A DNA stretch of 64,000 nucleotides. Source: Peromyscus leucopus. Lineage: Eukaryota > Chordata > Mammalia > Rodentia > Cricetidae. This document shows positions 10,821-24,400 of this stretch, piece after piece. The notes beneath the pieces are model-generated. The model was not told the origin of the DNA. It saw only the letters and a program-made list of their open reading frames with translations, and made no database searches. Position 1 is the first letter of the stretch, and each line of letters begins with the position of its first letter. Where the stretch lies: NCBI RefSeq assembly GCF_004664715.2, contig NC_051068.1:130716716-130780715 (forward strand), in the 5' to 3' direction. Both the position numbers and the translations under genes were made by a program.

Positions 10821-11408
10821 CTAGCAAGGCAAAATTTTCTTTACTTCTTCAAACATTATTTCTAAAGTATCTGCATTTGAGTCAGCTAGTAAAATATCAT
10901 CCATATAATGATAAATTATACATTTAGGAAAATTTTTATGTATCACTTCCAATGGCTGTTGTACGAAATTTTGACACAGAGTTGGGCTATTCAACATTCC
11001 CTGTGCAAGAACCCTCCATTGAAATTTTTTAACCGGTTGAGAATTATTATAAATAGACACTGTGAAAGCGAATATTTTTCTGTCTTTTTCTTGTAAGGGT
11101 ATTGAAAAGAAACAGTCTTTTAAATCAATAACTATGAGAGGCCATCCTTTTGGTAACTGAGTAGGCAAAGGCATTCCAGATTGTAGAGAGCACATTGGCT
11201 GAATTACTTGGTTAATTGCTCTAAGGTCTGTTACCATTCTCCATTTACCAGATTTCTTTTTAATAACAAATAGAGGAGAATTCCAAGGGCTGGTTGATTC
11301 TTCAATATGTTGAGCATTTAACTGTTCTTCTACCAGCTCTTCTAAAGCCTGGAGTTTCTCTGTTTTAAAGGTCATTGCTGGACCCATACAGACTTGTCTG
11401 TTAACCAT
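10821..11408 (-). pseudogene. pol: Reverse transcriptase fingers/palm (A1), YMDD intact
   Basis: A 195-codon open stretch holds the fingers ([13 protein letters not shown]), palm motif A (VIDLKDCFF) and the catalytic box [10 protein letters not shown]. The three catalytic aspartates appear present. The protein would have copied the genomic RNA. The downstream part of RT is cut away by the B1 insertion, so this copy cannot make a whole polymerase. The homologous A2 box reads YMDN. Confidence 0.85.
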
Positions 11409-11753
11409 TTTAAAGGTAGAGCTGTTGGTGTCTTTTGGAGATCATCAGTTGTTGTGCCCTCTTTTTGTATAATACTCAGCATAATGCCTTCTAATATTTC
11501 TCTCAGAAACATGTGCTAGTTTATGATTTGTTTCTGAGATTGGAGGGATGTTAATCTGAGTATTCCATTGTTGCAACAAGTCTCAACCCCACAGTTTCAT
11601 AGCTATGTTAGCCACATATGGTTTTAATTTTCCTCTCTGTCCTTCTGGACCTCTGCATTCGAGCCATCTTGCACTCTGTTTCACCTGAGATAATGTCCCA
11701 ATTCCTAACAGTTGAACGTTTACCTCCTGAAGAGGCCAAGTTGAAGGCCAAGA
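11409..11753 (-). pseudogene. pro: Truncated protease region (A1), active site deleted
   Basis: The stretch matches A2 from the SQVKQSARW part onward (about 56640-57010). The N-terminal 300-odd bp that in A2 encode the DTGA active site are missing. The join lies near 11750, between sequence matching A2 56328 and A2 56632. Without the DTG triad this copy has no protease. Confidence 0.75.
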
Positions 11754-12873
11754 CTGAGGCAAATGATTACCCTATATGTCCTTTGTTGATCTACATTCAT
11801 TGGTCCAGTGTTTTCCCTTACCACAACTTCTGCATACTCCAGAAGGAAGGGGCATTCTGTTGCCATTGTTCCTTGAAGAAACATTGTTTCTATAAATGAC
11901 CTCTTTACAGTTACTTTTCTAATGTCCTTGCATTTTACATCCAAAACATCTAAAATTCCTCAAACCTTTTGAAATTGCTTCTCCTACCCACATATCACCA
12001 TGATCATGAGCCGCAACATTAACCATGTCTCTAATCCAATCTTCCAAAGTTGCATATCTTGCCTTTAACAGACTGATTATTCTTCTGTATGCTGCATTGG
12101 CATTCTCAAAGGCCAAAAATTCAATTATTATCTTACTAGCTTCTGAATCTGGAACCATTCTCTTTACTGCTGAAGCCAGTCCTTGTAAAAAAAAAAATCT
12201 GTGAAATATTCTTTTGGGCCTGCATAACCTTTGTAAATGGCTCAGTTTTTTCTTGGTTCCTCAACTCTGTCCCATACATTCAAGGCTGCCATTCAATACA
12301 AAATTAGGGTTTGGACATCAAATAAATATTGTGTTTGTGCTGAAGCATATTGGCCTTCTCCAATAGGCTGATCCTGGCTGACTTGTATTCCTTTATTCCT
12401 CCATTTTTTTATGTTTTTAGCCTCATCCTTGAACCAAGTTAGCCACTGAAGCCTTTGACTGGGTTCAAGAACAGCTTTGCCAGCTCCCACCAGTCCTGTG
12501 GTACAATCCTATTATATGTTGACCAAGAGTTTAACATTTGCTTTACATATGGCGAATGCATGCCGTAAGGTACTATTGCCTCCTTAAACCTTTGTAAATC
12601 CAACATTTCAATTGGAGCCCAAATATTTTGTGTAGTCATTTGATAAGGCAACTGCTGTACGGTTACAGTATAAATTAAGGGTGACTGTGTGAAAATAGGC
12701 TTTCTTTCTGTAACCTTATGATCCAAACTTGAAACAACTTCACTGTTAATTCCTTCTGTCTGAAATTTTACAGGTTTAACAATTTTTTCTAAAGCTGTCA
12801 TCCTGGCACTTAAATTGACTATCTTTTTAAATAGTAAGTGAAGATAAGCATAGTAATAAACTGCATAATTCAA
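11754..12873 (-). pseudogene. gag: gag, capsid and nucleocapsid (A1)
   Basis: The reading frame is split into at least three open pieces (12439-12873, 12293-12490, 11919-12158). The first holds the N-terminal linker and the start of capsid (APIEMLDLQRFKEA). The second continues capsid (EPSQRLQWLTWF). The third has the capsid C-terminal part and one zinc knuckle, CFGCKMQGH, with the glycine replaced by lysine. Gag builds the particle and the knuckles bind RNA. Frameshifts at about 12450 and 12200 separate the pieces. It matches A2 gag throughout. Confidence 0.8.
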
Positions 12874-13105
12874 TCAATATTAATCTTCTCCTATAGTTGT
12901 TCCATTGTCTGACTGCCTAAAATTTCAAACAAAACCCAATTTTCTTCCAATGTACACATAAACCTTTTTTTTTAATGTGGAAAAAATTTATCTTTTAAAT
13001 AGTTTCCTTTAAAATCTCTGGTATGTTGTGACTTACCACATCTGTGTAGAACAGTAGAAATCTGAGGGAATTTCAGAACAACCACCTATTGTCCATGGTG
13101 TGATT

Positions 13106-13152
<47 letters not shown>

Positions 13153-13437
13153 ACAAGAAAGCATAGCCTGCTAAAGCTTAAATCCAGCCACGTGTTCCCA
13201 CTTGAGCCAAGTCAAGGCTTGGGTCTGGCTTCCTTAAGCTCTGACCATGTGCATTGGCTTTACAGGCAGGGGCCCTGTTTGGCAGGGCAGGCTGTGTTGT
13301 TTGTAACACTGGCTTTAAGCAAGTAGCTTACAGTTAGTCTGACCTGAGGCCAAGTGGACCTGGGCCTGGGCTAGGGATCCGGCCGCCTTTGCGGGAAACC
13401 GGACCTGCCACCAAGCCAAGCAGTTTTTAATGGATTC
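12874..13437 (-). other. 5' leader of A1 with (GA)n tract
   Basis: The untranslated leader lies between primer site and gag. It contains a pure (GA)n run at 13109-13150, which is CT on the sense strand. The A2 leader has a matching CT-rich tract at 54962-54998, so the tract is part of the element. Confidence 0.7.
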
Positions 13438-13455
13438 TTGTCATGTTGGGTGCCA
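13438..13455 (-). promoter_or_regulatory. Decayed Lys-type primer binding site (A1)
   Basis: On the minus strand it reads TGGCACCCAACATGACAA. This is the A2 site TGGCGCCCAACGTGGGGC with several substitutions, and it starts two bases after the LTR. Confidence 0.7.
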
Positions 13456-13457
13456 AA

Positions 13458-13903
13458 CGTAGATGTAACCAATCATCTTATTAAATAAGAAACACAGAAC
13501 CAATGTAAAAGAGAAAGCCAAGATGTCAGAGCTCAGAGCTAAATCCTTACCCTTCCTCCTGCGGTGGTCCTACCTCTCTGAAAGAAACCTACTTTCTGTG
13601 TGTTTCTCTTTATATAGTCTTTCTGTTCTGCCTTCCCATTGGTTGTAAACCCAAACACATGACTGCCTCGTCACTGCCTGTAAGTACAGCCTTCCAGGTC
13701 TTAAAGGCTTATGTCTCCAATGCTGGCTGTATCCCTGAACACACAGAGACTTACCTAGCTCTGCCTACCAAGTGCTGGGATTAAAGGCATGCACCACCAC
13801 TGCCACGCTCTTGCTATGGCTCTAATACCTCTGACCCCCAGGCATCTTTATTTATTAACATACAATTAAAATCGCATTTCAGTACAAATAAAATACCACC
13901 ATA
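13458..13903 (-). repeat. 5' LTR of provirus A1
   Basis: This LTR starts TATGGTGGTATTTT and ends ATCTACG on the minus strand. It carries CCAAT-type (ccaatggg) and TATA (ctatataaag, plus 13611-13620) promoter elements and the long B1-derived segment near 13765-13800. Confidence 0.85.
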
Positions 13904-14154
13904 AAACAAGTCCAGCCTGGGATGTTTCAGCAGTCAGATAAATAGCAATCAGTGCTGGTAGCCTTGGAGATGCATGAGCTTATAAGTTGCTACATACACT
14001 AGAGCACATCCATGCCCAGGGAAGTATATATTCTGGAGTGTGGTGGCACCCAATCAAGTTAGGGGAGCAACCAAACTCTTGCCACTCTCAGGATAAAAAA
14101 AATCTGGGTTTTAGGCATGCTTTGATCCATTCTTAGATTCAGGAAATCTCCACA
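13904..14154 (-). repeat. Family D 3' LTR remnant
   Basis: On the minus strand a TTGTGGAGATTTCC start follows a strong purine tract and a membrane-anchor coding remnant, the position of a 3' LTR. Provirus A1 cuts it off at 13903. The assignment to D rests on this position and on weak similarity to the D LTR start at 34485. Confidence 0.4.
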
Positions 14155-14176
14155 ACTCCTGCCCCCCCCCTGTATT
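14155..14176 (-). promoter_or_regulatory. Polypurine tract of the D provirus
   Basis: On the minus strand the tract reads acagggggggggcaggag, directly before the proposed D LTR start. Confidence 0.55.
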
Positions 14177-14523
14177 TTTTTAATAAGTTGGAGGTACCAT
14201 CATGATTATTGTTCTCCATTTGTCTGAGGGTCTGGTATTGGAGCAGAACCTGATTAGTAATAATTCTGATAATGTTCCTTATCTGTCAGTGTTGGAATTG
14301 AATAAGGCAGAGGGCTAGGACAAGCAGGGTCCCAATGTTTAGGATGAGGCCAGGAAGGGTAAGGAACCAAATGATTAGAGGATTTGAATACCAAAGCATG
14401 GGGTATTGGAGATATAGCATGCCTGCAGGTCCTACTGGAGATTTTTGAGTATTGGTATACTTTGTTTTACCAGCTCATACTCATTAACATAAAAACAACA
14501 TTCCTTGCCCAGAATGACACAAG
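14177..14523 (-). pseudogene. env: Envelope membrane anchor and tail remnant (D provirus)
   Basis: Read on the minus strand, the frame gives YSNPLIIWFLTLPGLILN followed by more hydrophobic residues (GTLLVLALCLIQ). This is a membrane-spanning stretch of about 25-30 residues, followed by one stop and a charged tail. The tail runs into the purine tract. That order (anchor, tail, purine tract, LTR) is what the end of a betaretroviral env looks like. Element C is inserted just upstream at 14524. The rest of env lies beyond it. Confidence 0.6.
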
Positions 14524-16595
<2,072 letters not shown>

Positions 16596-16599
16596 CAGG

Positions 16600-17100
16600 G
16601 TAAAATCTCACTGCTTAACATCTATATCTCTTTAACTCTAGAAAATTATGGTTCTGATTCAATTACATATCAAGCTAGCTTTGGAGTTGGAATTTGGCTC
16701 CTTCCTTCTCTAAACCCAAGCATATTGCTGAAAAAAAAATTAAGATATTCTGTCTTATATCAAAAGAGCCACCTGATGTGGGACAAAAGAAAACCAATAA
16801 AAAGGGACCACTGTTGTCAAGATTCTATTTCTCTCCATGCTTATTCTTGATTTCTAAGAATCCTTTCTAACATGTCATGTCATCTCTAAACCCAAACTTT
16901 CCATTTTGATATTAATAATGTTTAAGTTTTCCACAGTAAAAAATAAGTTTTTTCCAATACCAAACTCTGAGGTCTCCAGAAGGAAGATGGGCTCCCACAA
17001 CAACAACTCTACCCAGTCCAAAATGATGCCATGGTACCTAAGAACATTACTCAATGATCAGTTTCTAACTGAAAAGTCTTCAGGTTAGTTGTAAGATGAG
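16600..17100 (+). pseudogene. A-like post-pol segment in element C
   Basis: The frame SFGVGIWLLPSLNPSILL matches the post-pol frame in A2 (GVGEWLSPSLNSSMLL, near 60880) and A1. Further on, ggtctccagaaggaagatgg followed by an ACAACAACA run matches A2 61275-61310. This shows that C, A1 and A2 share one ancestral 3' region. Confidence 0.6.
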
Positions 17101-17517
17101 ATGGTCCATCATAATACACTTCTATCCAGAATCTCAGATAATCTTATCCATTTCTGAGACTGGCTGCAGACTCCATGGCTAGCCCTATTGAGACCTAAAA
17201 ACCTAAGCTTTCTTACAGGACCCCACAGAGATACCATCACCCCCTAAATGGTAGGAAGTAATTATAAAAAAATGACACCTCTCTCCCAAATGTTTTATTT
17301 TTCTCAGGGTTATGAATGGATGGTTGAAAGGTCGAGGGTAGAACAACAAAATTTGGATTCAGTATTCTTTTTTAGAAAAGAAAAAGGGAAATGGATAGGA
17401 ATAGGATATTAAGGTAGATTATTGTATGTACTAGTAAACTAATTGAGTAAAATATTAGCCTTAGATAATTTGCACTGATATGGATTATTACATATAGAAC
17501 AAATGTAAACTATTCTT
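17101..17517 (+). other. Element C interior, non-coding
   Basis: No coding signal is seen. From about 17380 the sequence (ggaaatggataggaataggatatt) is repeated in the C-like fragment that begins at 50745. Confidence 0.5.
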
Positions 17518-17911
17518 TGCTGTGGGATGTTCTGTACATTAAATATGTTGCTATGATTGGTTAATAAATAAAACACTGATTGGCCAGTAGCCAGGCAGGA
17601 AGTATAGGCAGGACAAGGAGAGAGGAGAATTCTGGGAAGTGGAAGGTGGAAGTGGAGAGACACTGCCAGCTGCCACCATGAAAAGTGAGATGTAAGGTAC
17701 CAATAAGCCATGAGCCACATGGCAACTTATAGACTAATAGATATGAGTTCATTTAAGATATAAGAATTAGATAAAAAGAAGCCTGCTGAGGCCATACAGT
17801 TTGTAAACAATGTAAATCTCTGCGTGTTTACTTGGTTGGGGACTAGTGGGTGAGAGAGATTTGTCCTGACTGTGGGCCTGGCAGGAGCTGGAGAAAAAAA
17901 CTCAAGGAACA
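17518..17911 (+). mobile_element. Solo family B LTR in element C
   Basis: A 394-bp LTR starting TGCTGTGGGATG and ending AAGGAACA is flanked by the exact duplication attctt (17512-17517 and 17912-17917). The empty site is preserved in the related fragment at 50880, where the same sequence continues without an insert. Confidence 0.92.
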
Positions 17912-18180
17912 ATTCTTATATTCCTATTTAAGATAATTTGTATATTGATACAAATACAAAACTGTGTTTGTTGTATTGTACACATATTCCTACTCCTGTT
18001 TGAAATATTTTGTATATTGATACAAATGTAAAAATATCATACTGTATGTATGTTCTACCTCTATTTAGGATATTTTGTATATTGATACATATTTATGGTT
18101 ATTGTCATATTGCATATTGTACTATATATACATTCCTACCTCTGTTTAAGCTATTTTGTGTATTGTTACAATTTTGAAGT
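17912..18180 (+). repeat. Degenerate tandem repeat, about 75-80 bp unit
   Basis: At least four consecutive units share attcctac..ctgtttaaga, attttgtatattgatacaaat and a short variable part. The same array is present at 50875-51130, so it belongs to the C element interior. Confidence 0.65.
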
Positions 18181-19136
18181 CATTATCCTTATATGGTACA
18201 TCTGCTTACAGACTGTTTATCTTGTTAATGTGAAGCCTTAGTTCTTAAGTTATTTTAGTAGAGAAGACTTACTGAGCTATTGTCACTCATGTTTGTCATT
18301 TCTATAGTTACATTAGTTAGTTTCTCCAGACTTACAGAAACATATATCAGATGGTTAGGTAATCTTTAAACACTTCATAGACCTATAGAATATGGCAACT
18401 TAGAATTCCATTGACATGAGATACAATTACTCCTGGCAGCACCGATCTAATTCTGAGAGAATCTCGGGCTTCTGAGACATTTCCATTTGGAAGTTTGTCT
18501 TCTTCTTGGTACAAAATGGCCTGCTGGGCAAAGAACTGCCCTTGCCTTGACTACTGACAGTATGAATACTGTCCCTTCTGAATGAGCAGGACACAAGAAA
18601 AAGTGACTATTGAACTCTACCAAGACAGGGTAAGATAGGCTTTCAAAATACCTGCGTCTGAAAATGCTCCTACAGATACTCTAGGCCTATAGCCAATTTG
18701 AATGCACCAATGATATTAAGAAACTGTAAGTGATTGTCCAGGCTGCCAGCTGTCTCTGTGTACTCTTGCAAGACCCCAGAAAGTTACTTGTGTCCTCCCA
18801 TTTCTCAGGTATTATTATACTACTTCTCAGGTCTTTGATGGGATTGAAGACTAACAGTTATAGTTACAATCTTCTTGTATCTTAGGTGGAAAATATTAAA
18901 TATTAGATTCAGGTTCCTCAGGATATGACATCTTTTGGAATGATCTCTGTAATGTGCCATTTACCTATGCTCCAGACTTCTCTGGATTTTAGTATATGTC
19001 TCTTGTTTGATGTTGTTCTTATTGGTTGTAGTTCCATCTTGTCTAGATCATTATCCCTTATTCTTTCTGGACAATATATGATAATCATTCCTGTTGTATA
19101 TAATTTTGTATTAGGTTAGAACTTTCTTATTTAGAC
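18181..19136 (+). other. Element C 3' interior, non-coding
   Basis: No coding signal. The block ggcatgagat..ctcctggcag with nearby cttcatagacct parallels A2 62060-62200 and the copy at 51330-51530, again showing a common 3' region. Confidence 0.5.
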
Positions 19137-19148
19137 AGAAGGGGGAGA
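19137..19148 (+). promoter_or_regulatory. Polypurine tract of element C
   Basis: agaagggggaga directly precedes the 3' LTR. The same tract precedes the C LTR at 52205. Confidence 0.85.
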
Positions 19149-19494
19149 TGTAGTGGGTAGCTGTTCCAGCTTTGACCTCAAAGCACTGCCTCTAGTGTGG
19201 CAACAAATAACTGCCACACCTGCCTATGACCTTCCCTTGAGGTGTGGCTGTGAAGAGACCCCTTAAGACCTGAGATGCATATGTGCTTGCTCTCTTAGCT
19301 CCTCATGGTCCTAGAGGTTGGATTGTAGACCAAGTCAAAGTGCTCCAGAGAACTACACTGGACTGTACCTCTTCTCTCTCAGATCCTGTAATTGACCCCT
19401 TATTGGTTGTAAGTTACTCCTGAAGTAAATCTCTTTTAATTACCAGATACACTATGTGGAATCACCTTGTTAATTACTGTTTTACACAGGCTCT
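19149..19494 (+). repeat. 3' LTR of element C
   Basis: It begins TGTAGTGGGTAGCTGTTCC and runs to about ctgtttta, where D env sequence resumes. The exact end is uncertain by two bases because LTR end and target repeat overlap (tttacacagg). Confidence 0.75.
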
Positions 19495-20586
19495 CCCTTC
19501 CTTGCCCATGATAGCAGACATTTCCCTCTCCAAGTTTTGCTGCCTGTGGTGGTTACCATGGCTTGATCTAGTTTGTCTTTGAAGTCCCTAGTTAGGTGGT
19601 GATTCTGTACCAATGTCACTCCAGCCATTTCCCTGTTCCCAGTAAGAGGGTAAGCCCCAATATGACTAGCAAAGGGATGAAATTTTCTCTTTTTCATCTT
19701 GTGGAGTTGTGGAAAAGGATAGTCACTTTATCTTCTTCATATAGATATACATTGGGAATAATTATAACAAGAATAAAACATCTATGAGGTTAAGTTGGCA
19801 CAGGGGCTAATAGTCCCCCAATTGAGAAGAATACCCGAGGGTTGACACATCTGTGGCTAGAGACAGTGGTGTTCATCACACAGCAGTCATATGATGTTCC
19901 TATGGCTCCCAGAAGATATAGAGGTAGGTGTCCCTCAAAGAGGGGTATCTTCTATAGGGTTGATTCAAGGAGAGACCTGGCATCTGAGAAGTAACCATCC
20001 AAAGTAGCATTAACATATACGGCATCTAAGAGGGGATGCAAAAGGGAACATAAAGGAAACATCAAGAGACATTAGAGTAGGATAAAAGAGGCAGCAGGGC
20101 AGCAGAATATTGGAGATACTGCAGCCAGGACAGGGTGGACTGAGCAATGCTTTTCAGTTGTGTTTCCAGATTACGATTTTTTTATGGGTTAACCTGGATT
20201 GAGAGGCCTGCAACAGCTGAAGAGAAATATGAGTATCAGCAGAAGGATATGTAGCATGATCAGTGGGATAAAGTTTGCCTATTACTCTTCTTTTCCATTT
20301 TTCATTCCAGGGGTCATCTATAATAATGGTAAGATGGTTATCTATGTTTTGAAATAGGCTATTTCTATGGGAACTGAGTTCAATTTTGCATGAACAGTAA
20401 CAAGAGATGTAATAATCCTGGTTCATGAGGCAGACAGCCTCCCCTGTGTCACTTTCTTTGATAGAGGAAGCAGAGAAAGGGGTGGGGTGTTACAGTGCTG
20501 AAGTTAGGTTAGATATGTTTAGAAATAGAACTTTGACATCATTGGTTGGGGCATTCTGCAGCCCCAGTTACCTGTTTCTTCCCCTC
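19495..20586 (-). pseudogene. env: Probable D envelope surface-protein remnant
   Basis: This stretch lies between the C insertion and provirus E, inside the proposed D env. It is bounded on the right by the E target site and on the left by the C target site. Translation on the minus strand gives only short open pieces (20154-20426 is the longest), and I cannot align motifs with certainty. The call rests on position between the env leader (28193-28590) and the env anchor (14177-14523). Confidence 0.35.
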
Positions 20587-21457
20587 TGTGGGGAGTTTTA
20601 CCCACTAACCCCACAGCTCCCCAGAGTTTTCTTGAGTGCAAGCAGCAGGAAATATTAGATAGAAGGATTTATTGTGGAGAATCTTGTGGATTCTACAGAT
20701 AGAAAATAAAGGATAGCCTTGAGAGGGCCTGGAACCTACTCCAACGGCCCCGGACTGTCTCTGCCCCAGGGTTTTTATAGAGGTGCCAAAGTGTTGCTAG
20801 AGTTTTCCTGCCTTGCCCACAGTCAGGACAAATCTTTGTCACCCGCCAGTCCCACAGCCGCTCAGACCCAACCAAGTAAACACAGAGACTTATATTGCTT
20901 ACAAACTGTATGGCCATGGCAGGCTTCTTGCTAACTGTGCTTATAGCTTAAATTAGTCCATTTCCATAAATCTATACCTTGCCATGTGGCTGGTGGCATA
21001 CCGGCATCTTCACATGCTGCTGGTCATGGCGGCATCTGGCAGTCAGTCCTTCTGCCTTCCTGTCCTTTTATTTCTCCTCTCTGTTAGTCCCGCCTATCCT
21101 TCCTGCCTAGCCACAGCCGATCAGGTTTTATTTATTGATCAATCAGAACAACTTGACATACAGACCATCCCCCAGCACAGCCAAGTGCAGACCATCTCAG
21201 ACACCTGCACTCAGGCCCATGGTCCTAATCATCCTCTATGCGGACCTGCTGGGTAACGCCACAAAGAACCCAAGAAGGGCTCCCACAGGACATACAGAAC
21301 ATCCCACAGCACCAAAGGGTGGAGCAAAAGACCTCCTCCCCCAGCAAAGCCAAGAGTTAACCATCTCAGACACCTGCACTCAGGTCCGTGGTCCTGATCA
21401 TCCTCTATTTGGACCTGCTGAGTAAAGCCACGAGGAACACAAGAATGGGCTCCCACA
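20587..21457 (-). repeat. 3' LTR of provirus E with rearranged U3
   Basis: On the minus strand it starts TGTGGGAGCCCATTC. It contains CTATAAAAAC (plus 20771-20780) and AATAAATCC, and ends in ...TCCCCACA (plus 20587). A B LTR is inserted at 20792-21311, and a second copy of the E U3 (about 21171-21287) lies inside that insertion. Confidence 0.8.
20792..21311 (-). mobile_element. Family B LTR nested in E LTR, with an internal E-U3 duplication
   Basis: The exact duplication ccaaag (20786-20791 and 21312-21317) flanks a 520-bp insertion. It reads as a minus-strand B LTR up to about 21170. There follow about 117 bp of E U3 sequence and then a second copy of the first 24 bases of the B LTR (21288-21311). 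A plain B LTR is about 388-394 bp, so about 130 bp are extra. The two B starts and two E U3 copies point to a tandem duplication or template switch after insertion. Confidence 0.75.
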
Positions 21458-21474
21458 GGTCCCCCCTTCTTAAA
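21458..21474 (-). promoter_or_regulatory. Polypurine tract of provirus E
   Basis: On the minus strand aagaaggggggacc immediately precedes the LTR start TGTGGGAGCC. Confidence 0.75.
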
Positions 21475-24400
21475 AAAATAACTATTAATGGCTTACAGCA
21501 ATCTCCATAGCTGTTACACCTCCCAGTATGGATGTAGAGGATGATATAGATGACATTTCTCTTTTGAATTAGGGCCAAGGTGACTACAGCAGTCTTAGCT
21601 GCCTCAAGCCCTTTCTAAACCAAAAACTCTTCTTTTCTTTTTTTTTCTTTCTAAACCAAAAACTCTTAAGGCGACTACAAACTTAAAGAATCCCTTAGCT
21701 TCATCATTACCATTAACAGGTTAACATAAATATTGCTATACATTGTCACAATTCTCTCAATCTTACAACTCAAAGCAAACTCTTAACAGAACCATTTGAA
21801 TTAGCATATATGGTGCTATATATACTTAACAATTTTCTCCATCTTACAACTTTAACTCAATTATTTGAATTTTCTTTTTAACAGAACATAGGAAAAACTT
21901 CAATGTATTCACATCAAACTTAAACATTTCCTTAACTCCATAAAACCAGGGTGCATTAATATCAATAGGTTTCTGTGAACATAATTCAATCTCATAACTC
22001 CTCCTTTTCTTTAAAATTTTTTAAACAAAAACTTAGACCTAGTTAGAGGAACCCAAACTTATACAATTCCTACAGACACATATTGAAAAGCAATATTTTC
22101 AATCTAACCATTAACACTTTGAAAACTTTTAGCAAAACATCCAAAAGCAGTTTCTTAATAACTCTTTACATACTTTAAAAGTAGTCTTTTAGTATACCCC
22201 ATTTGCATTTCTTACTAACAAAATATGACATTAATCCACTCAAAGAAAAAAAATTAAATTAAATAGACTAAGGAATATTAACTCTCCCTTTTCTTTATAA
22301 TTTTAAGCAAAATCTCAAGCCTAGTTATAAAACCCAAACTTCTGTTTAAACAGTTCCATTTGTAACACAAAACCAGTTCCATAAGTAATTCCATTTTTAC
22401 ATAGACAGTTCCACAAAACAATTCATGAATCACCAGTTAATAAGGCATATATGCATACATAAAACTGCATCTTGATTGTAGGTAGAAATAAATTTCTTCA
22501 TCTTTACAGTTCCATTTTTAACCCAATTCCAGAAAACTGTTCCTAGGTCATTACTCAAAATTGTCCCATTGCAATGAAATCTCTATTGTTTATTTCACTT
22601 CTTAAGTCTTAAAATTCAAATGATAAATTCTGGTACTAGCCTTCAAAATATGATAAATCCATAACCAAAATCTTTTTGTAATTTTATCTCATTTTAAGTT
22701 CAAAAAGTTCAAAAAAGTAAATTCTGGTATCAGACTTTTACTTCCAAATATGAAGAGACGTTTTTCAACCAAAATTTTTTGCAGTTAACAATTTCTGTTC
22801 AAACCAGTGTTTCTGAATTTTTATTCTCAAGCCAGAGACCTTTTTAGGTACAGTAGTATTCTAAACCGCACCGTGTTTGATGTTAGCTCAGGTTTTTCTG
22901 TGTTGTGTCAGTTTTCCATGGATCTCAGCTGCGGATTCCTTGTTGTGCTGGTTCTGGCATCTGCCATTCTTAGCTTCTTAGCAGCTTCTGGAACTTTTGA
23001 AAATTGCTCAAACTGACTACTTTGCTGTCTACTAGGACACTTCCTCTGTGTCTCAGGTTCTTTCACCATATACATTAATAGACTCATAGTTAACATTTAC
23101 ACTTTACAAACTCATATATAAAATTTTTTGCCTTGCAAAGCATTTAGACTCACATTCAACATTTACACGTTTTTACAAACTCATATACAATGTATTAACG
23201 TCTACTTATTTATACTTCTTAAGAAAACTATAGAAATACTTTAGCAAATATATTTATTTACTTCTTATATACTTCTTACCTTATTTCTTATTTAAACTTA
23301 CATTTACAACTAGTATCTTTACAAGCTTATTACTACATGTCTTAAGACGACCTTAGATACTTCTTGCAAGCTTATATTCTTAATGGAACTCTATAGATCT
23401 ATTTTACAAACTTATATAGGCTACCATTAGCATATATCTAACTTAGCAAACACCTAAAGATTTCTTAACACAGATCTAACAAGACAGAATTTTTACAAAC
23501 TCACACATCTTATTTTCGTCTTTCTACTTCTTACTCTTAATTATTATCACCATCTCTATTAGAAAGATTCTCTTAACTAGACAGGAAGTACGTACATCAT
23601 TTCTAAAGTTTAGAGTTTAGAGTCAGCTTTGTTATAAAGCACTGGGATTTAGTGAGTGTTGTCATTATAGAGTTGTGACACTTGTTGCTAGGGGACTGTA
23701 ACATTCTCCGGACAAAGCCACACCCCAAAGCTGCGGAGTTCTCTCGGCCTTTCTGAACCCGCAGAGATGTACTGTCCATGGTAAACATTTTTTAACTAGA
23801 GGCTGTCCCTTCACCCAAATTCATAGTAGCTCCCCTAAGTGCTTCAATTCAGACAAACATTTCTATTACAGCAGTATTTTTGGTTCGTTCTACCGAAAAA
23901 CTTCACTTTACACTGAGGGTGAAATTACCATATTTAGCTGCTGTAAAGCTCTTTGCCAAATACTGCACAGCTATTAGGTGTTATAAAGTATTTTTCTAAA
24001 TAAGCTAGTAAAGCCAAAAGCAGCACAGCTCTGAACTCTATTTTCTCACTGTTTGCATTAACCAGTGACAAAACTAATCGAGCCACTTTCATTCTGGTTC
24101 CTTTATAGGAAAGTCATTGGAGCTGACCCTTCCTTAGTTCCACGCTCCTTACCAGACGCTCTGGTAACCATCGAGCTTCATTCTTCTCTTGTGAAAAAAC
24201 ACAAACATGTCCTCGATCCCATATTTACACAGGATTGTGACCCTTCCATAATCCCAAGCAGGGATCTTTTCATCTTAAACTTTTGCTATTTTGTTGAAGA
24301 TCATGTGACTGTTGAGCCATTTCCACTTGGGATAATGCTCAGCCATTGCATTACCCTCAACTAAAGGACCAGGAAGATTGGAGTGAGCTCTAATATGGCC

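Larger units (their letters stand above)
5681..13903 (-). mobile_element. Provirus A1, IAP-like class II ERV with both LTRs
   Basis: The left LTR (5681-6127) and right LTR (13458-13903) are about 447 bp each and flank gag, pro, pol and a long post-pol region read on the minus strand. The order LTR, primer site, CT-rich leader, gag, remnant protease, RT, RNase H, integrase, post-pol, purine tract, LTR is complete. The coding part is broken by stops, frameshifts, a B1 insertion in RT and a deletion of the protease active site. Gag and Pol match provirus A2 closely. No clear target duplication is visible. It appears to lie in or beside a D LTR (about 13904-14154). Confidence 0.9.

Noticed and set aside
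5675..13909. Target duplication around provirus A1 (aagaaa / aaacaa)
   Set aside because: The two 6-mers differ at two positions in an A-rich context, which is not convincing.
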